The notes under the pieces: model-generated | Seen by the model: the letters and a program-made list of their open reading frames with translations, nothing else | The model's database searches: none | Told to the model about the DNA's origin: nothing | In this document: one piece after another, positions 5,774 through 5,817 of the stretch | Layout of the letters: each line of letters opens with the position of its first letter | How positions within the stretch are numbered: position 1 is the first letter of the stretch | Translations under genes and position numbers: made by a program | DNA from: Lysobacterales bacterium | GTDB taxonomy: Bacteria > Pseudomonadota > Gammaproteobacteria > Xanthomonadales > SZUA-36 | Reading direction: 5' to 3' | DNA length: 5,817 bases | Assembly (NCBI GenBank): GCA_013213875.1 | Contig: JABSSV010000329.1 | Coordinates: forward strand, 1-5,817

Positions 5774-5817
5774 ATGAGCAAGAAGAAAACCCTGAAATCA
5801 CTACAGATTGAACTATG
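5774..5817 (+). CDS. N-terminus of an unidentified protein (cut by window end)
   Basis: ATG 5774 opens a frame that runs to the window end. It gives 14 full codons, MSKKKTLKSLQIEL, plus TG of a Cys or Trp codon (or TGA stop). The start is lysine-rich and not a signal peptide. I do not recognise it with confidence. The LQIEL segment recalls the N-terminal region of some PPK2-family polyphosphate kinases, where a similar L-Q-x-E-L helix precedes the nucleotide-binding domain, but five residues prove nothing. The gene follows recG by 27 bases on the same strand with a strong ribosome binding site, so it is probably a real gene, possibly in the same transcript. Confidence 0.65.
   Translation, partial: MSKKKTLKSLQIEL

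Noticed and set aside
1..5817. A new defence system, mobile element or CRISPR array
   Set aside because: Nearly every base belongs to known housekeeping genes in a familiar order, with no transposase, integrase, spaced repeats or terminal inverted repeats seen.

Overview
The window is a stretch of bacterial chromosome in which every confident gene is on the + strand. By recognisable protein similarity the order is: 3' end of yicC, gmk, rpoZ, spoT, ridA, recG, and the first codons of one more gene. This is a housekeeping cluster typical of Gammaproteobacteria. Escherichia coli has gmk-rpoZ-spoT-trmH-recG; here ridA stands where trmH would be, and yicC lies directly before gmk. The sequence is visibly GC-rich. 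The omega subunit reads more like the Pseudomonas type than the enteric type. I place the source in a GC-rich, non-enteric gammaproteobacterium and cannot name the genus.

Layout: 1-157 is the YicC C-terminus. 147-785 is guanylate kinase, overlapping yicC by 11 bases. 786-828 is a short gap. 829-1092 is RNA polymerase omega. 1104-3239 is SpoT, 11 bases after rpoZ. 3240-3294 is the widest gap, 55 bases. 3295-3684 is RidA. 3674-5746 is RecG, starting with GTG and overlapping ridA by 11 bases. 5774-5817 is the start of an unidentified gene with a strong ribosome binding site. No gap exceeds 55 bases, and I found no convincing promoter or intrinsic terminator, so the genes look like one read-through operon, though no transcript data are available here.

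How the genes fit together: Gmk makes GDP, the precursor of the GTP and GDP that SpoT pyrophosphorylates. SpoT degrades and weakly makes (p)ppGpp. Omega forms part of one of the two ppGpp sites on RNA polymerase and keeps the N-terminal MAR residues needed for it. RidA removes reactive enamine/imine metabolites. RecG remodels stalled replication forks. YicC is an RNase-family protein. The cluster therefore combines guanine-nucleotide supply, alarmone turnover, an alarmone target and stress or repair functions.

I see no mobile element, CRISPR array, RNA gene, pseudogene or new system. The second-look items are modest: a GC hairpin at the start of gmk, two T7 runs in slippery-site register, the ridA-for-trmH layout, a small deviation in SpoT, and the identity of the cut-off last gene.
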